Part shown: one piece after another, positions 23,321 to 32,136 of the stretch
How positions within the stretch are numbered: position 1 is the stretch's first letter
Layout: the number at the start of each line of letters is the position of its first letter
The notes under the pieces: generated by a model
What the model saw: the letters and a program-made list of their open reading frames with translations, nothing else
What the model was told of the DNA's origin: nothing
Database searches by the model: none
Source of the DNA: Microcaldota archaeon
GTDB lineage: Archaea; Micrarchaeota; Micrarchaeia; Micrarchaeales; Micrarchaeaceae
Reading direction: 5' to 3'
Length of the DNA: 51,811 nucleotides
Assembly: GCA_021816885.1 (NCBI GenBank)
Contig: JAKAWS010000007.1
Coordinates: 1 to 51,811 of the forward strand
Position numbers and translations under genes: made by a program

Positions 23321-24055
23321 ATGGCGAATGTGCTCAGGAATGCCTTTGAGACATATTCAGGGCATTTGGAGCTAATCGCCTTTTCAGCTATCTCTCTTGT
23401 CCTAGCATTTCTGATTCCGGCAATCTCTCCTTTTCCTACGTTTCTTGACCTTGGCTCAGAATTTGTCAGAACAGCGAGCGTGTTCTCGAACCTGACCGCA
23501 GTCGACCTTGTCATAATCATTGTTTCCACAATGTTTTCCATCCTGTTTCTCAGCTTTGCGATCGTCATGGTAAACATAACCATAAAGTACAGGAAGACAA
23601 GGGTAAAGATAGGCAGCGAGGTAATCCGTGCTCTGGAGAAATACACCGGAAATGTGTTTATCATCCTTTTCCTATTCACGTTCATACTTATGGCAGTTGA
23701 CATAGTCTCATACTCTTTTGTGGGCAGCACGGCCGGACTGATAACCGCAATAGCGGGACTGCTTCTAACCCCGTTCTTTTTCTATGCGCCATCTTCTATA
23801 GTGATAGATGAGAAGAAGGTAAGACATGCGTTAGGGGCAAGCTTCTCATTCATCTCAAAGCGCTTCGGATACCTTCTATTATGGCTGATTGTGGCGATAG
23901 CGTTTCTTACAGCCTCTGACCTTTTGTTTATGCCGCTGGGTCCACAGCTGTCAGGATACGTTCTGTTGTTCGTGGATTCGATTCTGATACTTCCTTTCCT
24001 GCTTATACTCCAGGGGGAGATGTACATAAACAGGTACGACATGCTCAGAGGCTAG
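23321..24055 (+). CDS. Six-TM membrane protein of the T4SS-like locus
   Basis: A 244-residue hydrophobic protein, not recognised. Membrane segments fall at about residues 16-38, 60-90, 108-130, 135-155, 184-205 and 210-232, with a cytosolic loop KYRKTRVKIGSEVIRALEKY between the second and third. The fold resembles generic membrane families such as DUF6159-like proteins rather than VirB6. AGGTAAGCTGA precedes the ATG, 15 bases after the pilin gene, so the two probably form one transcript separate from the VirB6-like run, which has its own promoter. Confidence 0.72.
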   Translation: MANVLRNAFETYSGHLELIAFSAISLVLAFLIPAISPFPTFLDLGSEFVRTASVFSNLTAVDLVIIIVSTMFSILFLSFAIVMVNITIKYRKTRVKIGSEVIRALEKYTGNVFIILFLFTFILMAVDIVSYSFVGSTAGLITAIAGLLLTPFFFYAPSSIVIDEKKVRHALGASFSFISKRFGYLLLWLIVAIAFLTASDLLFMPLGPQLSGYVLLFVDSILILPFLLILQGEMYINRYDMLRG

Positions 24056-24081
24056 ATTCGAGAGGATACAGACTTAAACAA

Positions 24082-24110
24082 GGTTTAAATAGCTTATATC
24101 ATTATATAAG
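24082..24110 (+). promoter_or_regulatory. TATA box and 7-bp inverted repeat before the six-paralogue operon
   Basis: GTTTAAATAGC (about 24082-24092) is a TATA element about 25 bases before the ATG at 24113. Directly after it, CTTATAT (24093-24099) and ATATAAG (24104-24110) form a perfect inverted repeat with a four-base centre, lying over the expected transcription start. This is a natural place for a repressor to bind. Confidence 0.5.
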
Positions 24111-24112
24111 TT

Positions 24113-25324
24113 ATGCTGAAACACATTGCAGCTGCTGTTCTGTTCGCATTGATGTTTCTACCTTTTGGTCATGCTTCAACATTGCCTGCCCCGTTTGTAT
24201 TTACCGGCATAATAAACTGCAACCTCACGTCGCAGTCAACAATAAACTCATGCGTAAGCAGCACCTTGACGCTATTCTTTGGACTGGTCATCGTTGGCGT
24301 GCTTCTCTCGTTGGCGATAGTCGCCCTGGCGTACATTGTCTCCAAAACATTTGACATCGGACGACTGGAGGGGTGGTACAAAGGGGAATTATACGAGACG
24401 GTAAAGACGCTCATCATATTAGGTTCTATCGTCTCTGTCCTTATAATAATGAGCGGGATATCCCTGGCGCTTGCTGGCGGCACCGCCGCATCTGGCACAG
24501 GAATAAGCAAGCTCATATCGAATTTTGATGGGCTTTGGTCTGCCGCATACAACGGATACATAACCCCTACTTTCCAGAAAAGCATAAGTGCAACATATAT
24601 TGTCGGGGGACTGTCTGTCGGGGTCGGCGCCCTCAAGAGCATCAATATCGGAATCACAGACAATGTGAATTTCGAATTTTTTGTTTTGGCAAGTGGTTTT
24701 AATGCCAATCTTTACACGAGTAGCATACTGGAGTCTGCGCGTGGATTCTCTTTCTTAAACGCATTGATGGATATAATTATAATCCCTGTAGATATACTGT
24801 TTGGGGTGTTGAATTACACCTTTTACATAATAGTCGGGGTTGGCCTCATCGGTCTAATACCGATAGGGATTGTACTGAGAGCCATACCGTTCCTAAGGGG
24901 TTTGGGCGGAACATTCATAGCGATGGGAATAGGGCTTTGTCTCATATATCCGAGCTTGCTCGTGCTGGTAAATATGCCGATAACTAATTACCTAAACAAT
25001 GTATTGCATCCGCCTGTGAACCAACCAGCAACGCATAATTATCCAGCTATACTGAGTTACGTCCAGGACATAATCACAGGCATAACAAATCTACTGGGGA
25101 AGACCTTTCTTGCGACTGTCGGAGCTTTCTACACTGGTTTCTACACCCCGGAGTTTGGAATATACCCGGTACTGAATTTCTCGACATACTACGCTATCGG
25201 CGATGTCCTGCAATTCATACTAATAGCAGTCGATTTGCTAATCGGTATAATAGCAACCGACAATATCGCTAAACTGATGGGCGGTTCTGTAAAGTTAGGT
25301 ATAGGCAAATTCAAGATTGCATGA
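24113..25324 (+). CDS. VirB6/TrbL-like polytopic membrane protein, paralogue 1
   Basis: A 403-residue protein with a signal-peptide-like start, a short Cys-containing outer segment, then about seven helices. Two features recur in all six tandem relatives. One is an early membrane segment entered through a short E-hydrophobic-x-E motif (GELYETVKTLIIL near residue 98). The other is a late signature R-x5-R-GLGG...AMGIGLCLIYP near residue 258-283. The C-terminal helix ends in a glycine-rich cytosolic tail. The plan resembles VirB6/TrbL inner-membrane channel proteins of type IV secretion and CedA, but sequence identity to them cannot be tested here. It overlaps the next gene by ATGA. Confidence 0.7.
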   Translation: MLKHIAAAVLFALMFLPFGHASTLPAPFVFTGIINCNLTSQSTINSCVSSTLTLFFGLVIVGVLLSLAIVALAYIVSKTFDIGRLEGWYKGELYETVKTLIILGSIVSVLIIMSGISLALAGGTAASGTGISKLISNFDGLWSAAYNGYITPTFQKSISATYIVGGLSVGVGALKSINIGITDNVNFEFFVLASGFNANLYTSSILESARGFSFLNALMDIIIIPVDILFGVLNYTFYIIVGVGLIGLIPIGIVLRAIPFLRGLGGTFIAMGIGLCLIYPSLLVLVNMPITNYLNNVLHPPVNQPATHNYPAILSYVQDIITGITNLLGKTFLATVGAFYTGFYTPEFGIYPVLNFSTYYAIGDVLQFILIAVDLLIGIIATDNIAKLMGGSVKLGIGKFKIA

Positions 25325-26553
25325 CGAGAATAAATAAAATCATTGTTCTGATCTCCGTCCTGTTAGTGTTAACTATCGTAGGTGCGGCAGCAGGCCAATC
25401 TGTCCCACAAACGGCCAATAGCTGCACTCTGGGCGGTGCTTATACATCAAACTGGTTGGGCCTGAACTTTATAGTCATCCTTCTCGGTTTCACTGTTATT
25501 GGAATAGTCTATGCAGCTTCAAGGTTTCTGCCCGCAAAGGCCAGTTCATTGATTCACGAGATGTCTAAAGTAGAAATAACCCAACTGGCAATAAGCGTAA
25601 TCATAATACTGATCTTGCTCTCTGCATCGCTCGGTGCATGTTCTTTGTCGAGCAGCATAGGATCGTCCCTGCTGAATACCCCAAATCTCAACCCTTTCCA
25701 GTACTCCGAATATTACCTTGAATCACTTTCAATAAACTCCGGCTTGAGTCTGCTTAGCTATATCTACACTACCGGGCTCAGCTACGCGATATGGGGCGCT
25801 GCAATACAAAGTCTCGCTCGCGATTTTATACCTCTGAATTACGGCTCAAGTTTTGGGGGCAGTATATCTATAGCGTTCTCTGGTGGGCTAGACCTATCGA
25901 AACTATTCAATATTCTCTCTGCCGTATACATGGATATGTTTTCAGAGATTCTAATAATAATGATAGGTTCGTTGTTCCTGCAATGGATATCCATACCATT
26001 AATACAGAGTTTTGCTTTTACTGTCCTGCTGCCCTTCGCACTGATAATAAGGTCGATATCATTTGCAGGTGCCGGCAACCCCGGACTTAGAGAAGCAGGC
26101 AATGCGATACTCGCACTTGCAGTAGCTTTCTATATAATATATCCAATGATGATAATGATGAACAGCTATGTCATATCCTACGCATTTAGTCCAAGCAACC
26201 CGCTGTATTCATGCCAGAATTGCCTTAGTTCCGAGCTAACTCCATTAACCATACCAAAATCTTTCTTCTCCTCCCTGTCAAGCTACAATTACAAAAGCAG
26301 CCTATTTGGCGGACTTGTATCCCCGACTATAGGGAGTTTTGTAAGTGGTCCTCTTCTGCAAAATATCGGACTAATCTCACCTATCGGGATTTTTGATCAG
26401 GCTCAGGCGGTCACATCCGGAATTGCAAAATACATATTTATGGGAATATTCATGGTCGGTATAGATCTGATGGTTACAATCGGATTTGCCTCAAGCCTAA
26501 CGAAGGCGCTAAATGCCGGGCTGGGCAACGTAAATTTCTGGAATAAATTGTAG
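25321..26553 (+). CDS. VirB6/TrbL-like polytopic membrane protein, paralogue 2
   Basis: A 410-residue member of the tandem set. It starts with a signal-like helix ending AAAGQS, and the early motif is KVEITQLAISVIIIL. The late signature is modified: IRSISFAGAGNPGLREAGNAILALAVAFYIIYP carries an insertion of about four residues and lacks the GG pair of its siblings, suggesting a divergent role in the assembly. A Cys-x2-Cys (SCQNC) lies in a late outer loop and could form a disulfide. It is coupled to paralogue 1 by ATGA and ends eight bases before paralogue 3. Confidence 0.68.
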   Translation: MTRINKIIVLISVLLVLTIVGAAAGQSVPQTANSCTLGGAYTSNWLGLNFIVILLGFTVIGIVYAASRFLPAKASSLIHEMSKVEITQLAISVIIILILLSASLGACSLSSSIGSSLLNTPNLNPFQYSEYYLESLSINSGLSLLSYIYTTGLSYAIWGAAIQSLARDFIPLNYGSSFGGSISIAFSGGLDLSKLFNILSAVYMDMFSEILIIMIGSLFLQWISIPLIQSFAFTVLLPFALIIRSISFAGAGNPGLREAGNAILALAVAFYIIYPMMIMMNSYVISYAFSPSNPLYSCQNCLSSELTPLTIPKSFFSSLSSYNYKSSLFGGLVSPTIGSFVSGPLLQNIGLISPIGIFDQAQAVTSGIAKYIFMGIFMVGIDLMVTIGFASSLTKALNAGLGNVNFWNKL

Positions 26554-26560
26554 TGTCATT

Positions 26561-27913
26561 ATGCTTGATATATTGCTTAATACGCTGATACCCCAAGAAG
26601 GAGCGCTAATACCTCTCGCAGTATTGGCTTTACTGATAAGTTCGGCTATCGTATCCATATGGTACATGATAGGGCTTATAATAAACGACAATAGGATCAA
26701 AGCCTCCGCTATAGGGGAGTTTACCCAAATGGTAGGGACGTTGATACTAATTGCCATAGTGATATACTCTTTAACGGTACTGTCTGCTGCACTGTATACA
26801 TCTCTGAATAGCACAAAATTAATGAGCCAGAGCGCTATCTCAACCATTTGCTCAAAATTAGAATCGACTTCCCAGCTTAGCATACTGGGTACCGGCACGG
26901 GATCGTTGTTAAGCTCTACCAACTCCCAATACCCTGGCATATGCTATTATATCAACTCTATTTCAGGAAGTAGCGTCAACACCCGCATAGATTATCCTCT
27001 TGCTGCTGCAGCGGTCGTCGATGCCAATGTAACAAATCAGATAGCCACACAGCTAAATAACCTCTTTGTGGTCGATGCTTATGTCGGATTCTACTCCAGC
27101 TTCAAAGATATCGTAGGGATCGGGGTAGGGATCCCAATAGTCTCAGCCGGCGTCACTCCTGACCTTGGCTTTGGGATGATATATGATTCGATGAAAGCCC
27201 TGGGTGCTCTAACATCCCTTGGTTTGGAGGCAAACATGGCGGCTCTTATAATATTGACGATATCCCTTTATGCATGGCCGTACCTGATCTTTGGCGGCAT
27301 CGTACTTCGCACAACAATATTTACGAGAAGGATTGGGGGATTGCTTATTGCAATAGGGATAGGTATTGTCTTCATATACCCTACCGTGCTGTCAATAGAG
27401 TACCTTACATTATCTAACCCATCCAGTTACGCGCAACTTAACGCATACTCCAATTCTTTCGGCCCGACGGTCGCCATCGCTCCAGGTCCAATAGACTCGA
27501 ACAGCATCTTATTGTCAAGTGCGATGCAGTCAACATACAAGCTCGATTTCTTCATCCTCCCAGATATAAGCAAGATAGCCTCGCAAGACGGTTGTTGGCC
27601 GCCTGGCGGCTACCTGATAGCTGGAGAGGCGAGCCAAATGGCGATATCTCTAGTCCCTATTGTATCCCAGTTAAACCTCATAGTCGCATTTACAGGAGGT
27701 TCGATACCGGACGTTAATATTGGCTTCTCAAGCTGTTCTGCCTCATCAGCTCAATCACTCATATTTGACCTATTTGATTTTTACGGCATAGGTGGAATAA
27801 TAATGTATTGGATTCCAATAATCAATATAATCATAACGCTTGTAGGTATATTGGGCCTATCGGGGCTGATGGGCGGCGACACAAATTTGGCCGGATTTGG
27901 TAGGTTGATATGA
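26561..27913 (+). CDS. VirB6/TrbL-like polytopic membrane protein, paralogue 3
   Basis: At 450 residues this is the longest of the six. It lacks an obvious cleavable signal and begins directly with a membrane segment (about residues 14-40). The early motif is GEFTQMVGTLILIA. The late signature RTTIFTRRIGGLLIAIGIGIVFIYP is close to the consensus. Two enlarged outer loops contain several cysteines (ICSKLES, GICYY, DGCWPPGG, FSSCSAS), so this subunit may present a disulfide-stabilised outer domain. It overlaps paralogue 4 by ATGA. Confidence 0.68.
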   Translation: MLDILLNTLIPQEGALIPLAVLALLISSAIVSIWYMIGLIINDNRIKASAIGEFTQMVGTLILIAIVIYSLTVLSAALYTSLNSTKLMSQSAISTICSKLESTSQLSILGTGTGSLLSSTNSQYPGICYYINSISGSSVNTRIDYPLAAAAVVDANVTNQIATQLNNLFVVDAYVGFYSSFKDIVGIGVGIPIVSAGVTPDLGFGMIYDSMKALGALTSLGLEANMAALIILTISLYAWPYLIFGGIVLRTTIFTRRIGGLLIAIGIGIVFIYPTVLSIEYLTLSNPSSYAQLNAYSNSFGPTVAIAPGPIDSNSILLSSAMQSTYKLDFFILPDISKIASQDGCWPPGGYLIAGEASQMAISLVPIVSQLNLIVAFTGGSIPDVNIGFSSCSASSAQSLIFDLFDFYGIGGIIMYWIPIINIIITLVGILGLSGLMGGDTNLAGFGRLI

Positions 27914-29004
27914 ATCGAAATGCTCTTTTACTGGCAAGATTACGAGTCCTGCCGGTTATACTGGTCTTGGTAGTGTTGCTTAGCACACTTGTAGGCTATT
28001 CGGCATCGCAGTCAACGCTCATCTCTGGTTTCTGTTCTGGCTTACTGTCGCCCAGCGGTACTAACATAACCAGCATAAGCATGCACAACCTTGTTGGTAT
28101 GAGCTTCTTGATAATATCGGTAATGTTACTGCTCATAGGGGCAGTATATGGGATAGGATACGCTTTCCAATACGAAAAGTTGAAAAATTTTTCAAAGATG
28201 GAATTCGGAGAGATAATCCTGACCGTGCTTATAATCTCCGTGTTTGTGGGCTCGGCTTTTGGAATAAATTCACTGTACTCAAGCGGGAACAGATTCGTGA
28301 CAGCATGCACATATCTATCCTCATCTTCGATAGGTACTATTCCCGGGATAATAACGGTCTATATCGTATCAACAATACTACAGCTGATTCAAAACATATC
28401 ATTAAACGCGGAAGTGAGCGCCCAATTCGTAGTCGGAGGACTTAGCGCGCAAATAAGCATGGCCCCGCTTACAGGGCTTTCATTGCTGACAAAACCAATA
28501 GGTTTTGCAATGTCTTTATTTTCGGTAACGTTGTCCCTAGATCTGGCAATTATCCTATTCATATCGCTGATCTATAACCTATTCCCGCTATTTTTATTTT
28601 CCGGTATAGCTCTTAGGACAATACCTTGGACTCGCGCAGCAGGCGGTGCGTTCCTTGGGATATTTATAGGTTTTTATGTGTTCTTCCCTGTCGTGCTTAC
28701 ATTAATGCTCGGAGTTGGAAATACCAGTACTGTATCTGTCCCAAGCGTCATCGCCCCCAATTTGCAGAGTACGCCCACAGCAGCCATATCACAAGCCGGC
28801 TCGGAAGTGAACTCAGTATTTGGGCAGAGCACCAATTCAGGACTACTGCAATGGTTTATTTCTGAGATCGCTGCGCCGAGCATATATTCTCTCTTCTCTG
28901 TTATAATCTCGCTCATCCTGTCCTTTGATTTTGCAGAAACCGTCGGAGACTACCTGGGTGCGCCAAGCTTTACCGGATCAAATATTCTAGGTAAATTGAT
29001 ATGA
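27910..29004 (+). CDS. VirB6/TrbL-like polytopic membrane protein, paralogue 4
   Basis: A 364-residue, most compact member. It has a signal-like first helix (about 12-30, ending GYSASQ), the early motif KMEFGEIILTVLIIS, and a clear late signature LRTIPWTRAAGGAFLGIFIGFYVFFP. Its mid-protein outer loop is short and Ser/Thr-rich, and it ends with a helix and NILGKLI. Start and stop are both ATGA-overlapped with the neighbours, so subunit stoichiometry may be set by coupled translation. Confidence 0.68.
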   Translation: MNRNALLLARLRVLPVILVLVVLLSTLVGYSASQSTLISGFCSGLLSPSGTNITSISMHNLVGMSFLIISVMLLLIGAVYGIGYAFQYEKLKNFSKMEFGEIILTVLIISVFVGSAFGINSLYSSGNRFVTACTYLSSSSIGTIPGIITVYIVSTILQLIQNISLNAEVSAQFVVGGLSAQISMAPLTGLSLLTKPIGFAMSLFSVTLSLDLAIILFISLIYNLFPLFLFSGIALRTIPWTRAAGGAFLGIFIGFYVFFPVVLTLMLGVGNTSTVSVPSVIAPNLQSTPTAAISQAGSEVNSVFGQSTNSGLLQWFISEIAAPSIYSLFSVIISLILSFDFAETVGDYLGAPSFTGSNILGKLI

Positions 29005-30116
29005 AGATAAGGAGGATCGAATGGCTGGCCTTTGCGGTTTCATTCATAGCTGTTGCTGTTCTAATATCACCCGCGGCAGGAGCCGTACCACAACCGCTTA
29101 ACCTGTCATACGGCCTATCCATTGCTGCGATAGCTCTCTTAGTTGTAATTACAGTTTCAGTAATTGCCTATGCGCTGAGTATCATGATAAATAATCCGAA
29201 CGCAGCGGCATGGACGAAGAATCAGATATTCGAAGGGATATTGTCTTTGGCGCTTCTCGTTGCATTCTCAAGCATGGCCTACGTCTTTTTCATAAACCCC
29301 CAAAACGGATATTCAGCAATAGGTCTGCTCCCATCACAATGCAAATCTTCATCTAACATATTTGAACTAGGGGAGTGCGATATGTCAACATTTAATAGCT
29401 ATGCATCTAGTCTAGTAGACATATCTTTATCCGCTAGTTATCTCGTGGGTCTATCTCCAGGCGTATCGATAAGTGCCTCGCTCGGGTCTCTTCCAAATCC
29501 TGCATTCCAATTCAGTGTAGGTGGATCTACTAAGTTAGGCTCCATCTTTCCCACCGATGCATTTCTTCCTATAACCGTAGTCATATCTGCGCTCCTTCTT
29601 GCTATGCTTGTCTCTTATACACAGGCAATAATCCTATCTCTCTCGATATTCTTCCTTTTGGTATTCATAACGCTTGGACTGGTTGCAAGGATATTCGGAT
29701 TCTCCCGCTCTTTTGCCGGTATTCTGATATCCATGGGGATAGGGCTTGGTCTAGTATATCCATTAATGGCAAGCATAACCTATGGGTTCATAATAGTCAG
29801 TATGTCTACTGCCTTCTCATCTCTGCTCACAAATCTCCCACTGATAATAACTGCATTACTTGCTTATATAGCTACATCAATAGGTGCCGGAGCAGGTTCT
29901 GCTACTGTTCTAGGTGCCGCGGCTTTCCTCAACGGAGGAGCCGGCGGGACATTATCATTCATAATACAGGCCTTCAAGGCAGTCGGATATATAATTCTGG
30001 GTCTCACAATCATACCAATGTTAAATTTTATCGTGCTGGAGACATTCATAACTGACTTTTCGGCAGCAATAGGCGAGAAGGTGACGTTCTTAGTCCTTCT
30101 AAGTGGTCTGATATGA
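29001..30116 (+). CDS. VirB6/TrbL-like polytopic membrane protein, paralogue 5
   Basis: A 371-residue member with a signal-like start (to AAGAVP), the early motif KNQIFEGILSLALLV (N and Q replacing the usual K/E pair) and a late signature ARIFGFSRSFAGILISMGIGLGLVYP. Two outer cysteines (QCKSSS and GECDM) flank a loop as in paralogues 1, 3 and 4. A glycine/alanine-rich stretch (GAGAGSATVLGAAAFLNGGAGG) before the last helices is unusual and may be a flexible or helix-packing element. It is ATGA-coupled at both ends. Confidence 0.68.
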   Translation: MKIRRIEWLAFAVSFIAVAVLISPAAGAVPQPLNLSYGLSIAAIALLVVITVSVIAYALSIMINNPNAAAWTKNQIFEGILSLALLVAFSSMAYVFFINPQNGYSAIGLLPSQCKSSSNIFELGECDMSTFNSYASSLVDISLSASYLVGLSPGVSISASLGSLPNPAFQFSVGGSTKLGSIFPTDAFLPITVVISALLLAMLVSYTQAIILSLSIFFLLVFITLGLVARIFGFSRSFAGILISMGIGLGLVYPLMASITYGFIIVSMSTAFSSLLTNLPLIITALLAYIATSIGAGAGSATVLGAAAFLNGGAGGTLSFIIQAFKAVGYIILGLTIIPMLNFIVLETFITDFSAAIGEKVTFLVLLSGLI

Positions 30117-31252
30117 GAAAGATTATATCTATTCTGATGGTTTTAGCGTTTTTTGGCGCGTTAACTTTAGTCCATACCCAAATTACTATGCTGCAGATAC
30201 CAATCACCTTACTATCAGCGCAGGGAGGTGGGTGCGGTCTACTGCCAAGCTCGGTTGCATCCCTAATATCAAGTTCAGCTCCATGGTACTGTCCGATAAA
30301 CCAACAAATATACTCGGAGTGGGCGCATTACCTTCCGCTTGGTATAATTGCTATAAGCATATCAATATCCATAGCAGCAGTAATTTTTGCCTTTGGGGTG
30401 GTCTTCAAGAATCAGACAATCCGAAACTTCGGAGTTGCCGAGCTGTACGAGGCATTTGCCACTGCGATAATCGTACTAGCTTTCCTATATGTCTGCGCTA
30501 TAATGTTCGGCTTTGTGCCATCTCTCTTCACCGGACAGCTTAATCCGTATGCTACCTCAATATTCCTTATAAAATCTACAATCAATCAAGCGGAAAGCCT
30601 TTATGCTGCATTATTTAACACATACCTCAAAGGATCAATGCTCTATTCCATAAGCTTAGGGTTCGGTAGCACAGGTACATTTGCTGCTGGCGGCAATCTG
30701 CTTAATGCCATATTGCAGGTGCCAATAAATCTTTATGGCATATTCGTCCTTGCCCCTACTCTGGAGATATCTAAGCTCCTGGCCGACGGCATAATCGCGC
30801 TATACGCCGAATATTACCTAATAATATTTTTTGCCACGGCCTCAATACCCGTCTTTATAATTCCCGGGACCCTTTTCAGGGCATTTATACCGACTAGGCC
30901 TTTGGGCGGCATGCTGATAGCACTCGGCATGGCATTTTATCTTGTCATGCCAATTATGTTTTCTGTCGGGTACTACTTTACAGCACCAAGCATAAACCAG
31001 CAATTTACCAATGCTGCATCACAGATAAACCTGTTTTCTCAGAATAACGGGTTCTTTACTAACGGTTTTGGCCAGAATTCCAACCTGGCGACTTCGGTCC
31101 GTGGTATCAGCAGCGGCATAGCCTCCTTCTGGTTCCTCGTTTTCTTCTATCCGGGACTGATTATTGCTGTGGTATATGTATTCGTGGTGCAGGTATCCAG
31201 CTTCATAGGCGGGGCGTCAAACATGAGCGGCCGTCTCAGATCCTTTATCTAA
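30113..31252 (+). CDS. VirB6/TrbL-like polytopic membrane protein, paralogue 6
   Basis: A 379-residue last member of the run. It has a signal-like helix, an outer Cys pair (GGCGLL, WYCP), the early motif VAELYEAFATAIIVL and the late signature FRAFIPTRPLGGMLIALGMAFYLVMP. The C-terminus ends with a long helix and a short basic tail (GRLRSFI), seen also in paralogues 3 and 4 (GRLI, GKLI). The next gene begins 50 bases on with its own promoter. Confidence 0.68.
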   Translation: MRKIISILMVLAFFGALTLVHTQITMLQIPITLLSAQGGGCGLLPSSVASLISSSAPWYCPINQQIYSEWAHYLPLGIIAISISISIAAVIFAFGVVFKNQTIRNFGVAELYEAFATAIIVLAFLYVCAIMFGFVPSLFTGQLNPYATSIFLIKSTINQAESLYAALFNTYLKGSMLYSISLGFGSTGTFAAGGNLLNAILQVPINLYGIFVLAPTLEISKLLADGIIALYAEYYLIIFFATASIPVFIIPGTLFRAFIPTRPLGGMLIALGMAFYLVMPIMFSVGYYFTAPSINQQFTNAASQINLFSQNNGFFTNGFGQNSNLATSVRGISSGIASFWFLVFFYPGLIIAVVYVFVVQVSSFIGGASNMSGRLRSFI

Positions 31253-31255
31253 GCC

Positions 31256-31270
31256 GCAAAAGATATAAAG
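31256..31270 (+). promoter_or_regulatory. TATA box before the twin VirB3/VirB4-N-like genes
   Basis: AAAAGATATAAAG lies about 35-45 bases before the ATG at 31303, which also has AGGTGCAGGG immediately upstream. A new transcript may therefore start here within the locus. Confidence 0.4.
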
Positions 31271-31302
31271 ATATGAAACAAATGATAAGATAAGGTGCAG
31301 GG

Positions 31303-32136
31303 ATGAACGTCAAGATACTGCTATTCATAATACTTGTCGCTGTCTCAGCCGGGCTGGTCGCAGCCGCCGCAGTCATTTCGCCAGCGCAGCTTCCATATCC
31401 TATTAAGATAACAATATTTGTCATCGGCCTTCTTATGGACATATTCGCGATTTTTCTCAAGGACTATTCGGAGTTCATGATAGGGATATTGGGCCAAAGG
31501 TCAAAGAACGTGGTGGTAAGCTCGGAAGCCCCATATGTATTTTCATCTGCAAGAGACGCTCTTGTGGTCAAATCCGGCGATGGCTACAACGCCACAATAT
31601 ACGTTAAGATACCGATATACCGATCTTCCACGGAGATGAAGATAGAGGAGAGGGTGGATTTTGCAAGAATGGTGGGGAGGATGGTCGGCCAGAGCAGAAA
31701 CGTAGCGCGCTACACAACAGGGATGTTCGTTATGAATAAGGACATGTATATACAGCAGCTTAGGGAGAGCATAAACGCTGCAGAGAACGAAGAATCGTCA
31801 GCAGTCACATCAGGCCAAAGCAGCGAAGAGTTGGCGAGAATCCGCGGCAAGCTTTCCATGTGGAGGAACATACTCGATAGCGTAAATTCGAATGTCTCAT
31901 ATGAGCAGATATCTTATGCGTCAGTGACTGCTTTCGGAACTAACGAATTTGAGGCAGTCAGCATAGCCCAGCAGCACGGCCGCGAGCTGATCTCCGGAAT
32001 CGGGACGCTTTTCGGAGTGCAGCCGGCAGTGATAACTGGCAGCGAACTTCTAAGGTTCATAGAACCAGAATACCAACTCCCCTACTCGACGATGGCGGAG
32101 AACATATCGAAAAGCGTCGAGGAAGAGGTGATATAA
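31303..32136 (+). CDS. Membrane-anchored T4SS-like protein, VirB3 plus VirB4 N-domain-like (copy A)
   Basis: A 277-residue protein with two N-terminal helices (about residues 5-25 and 33-52), then a cytosolic mixed alpha/beta domain of about 220 residues. That domain has a long helix after KIEERVDFARMVGRMV and ends near GVQPAVITGSELLRFIEPE. Two short helices joined to a domain with a late G-x-ELL-x-hydrophobic-F turn resembles VirB3 fused to the VirB4 N-terminal domain, here detached from the ATPase, which is two genes on. That is inference. The next gene has the same length and plan and overlaps by one base (TAATG). Confidence 0.65.
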   Translation: MNVKILLFIILVAVSAGLVAAAAVISPAQLPYPIKITIFVIGLLMDIFAIFLKDYSEFMIGILGQRSKNVVVSSEAPYVFSSARDALVVKSGDGYNATIYVKIPIYRSSTEMKIEERVDFARMVGRMVGQSRNVARYTTGMFVMNKDMYIQQLRESINAAENEESSAVTSGQSSEELARIRGKLSMWRNILDSVNSNVSYEQISYASVTAFGTNEFEAVSIAQQHGRELISGIGTLFGVQPAVITGSELLRFIEPEYQLPYSTMAENISKSVEEEVI

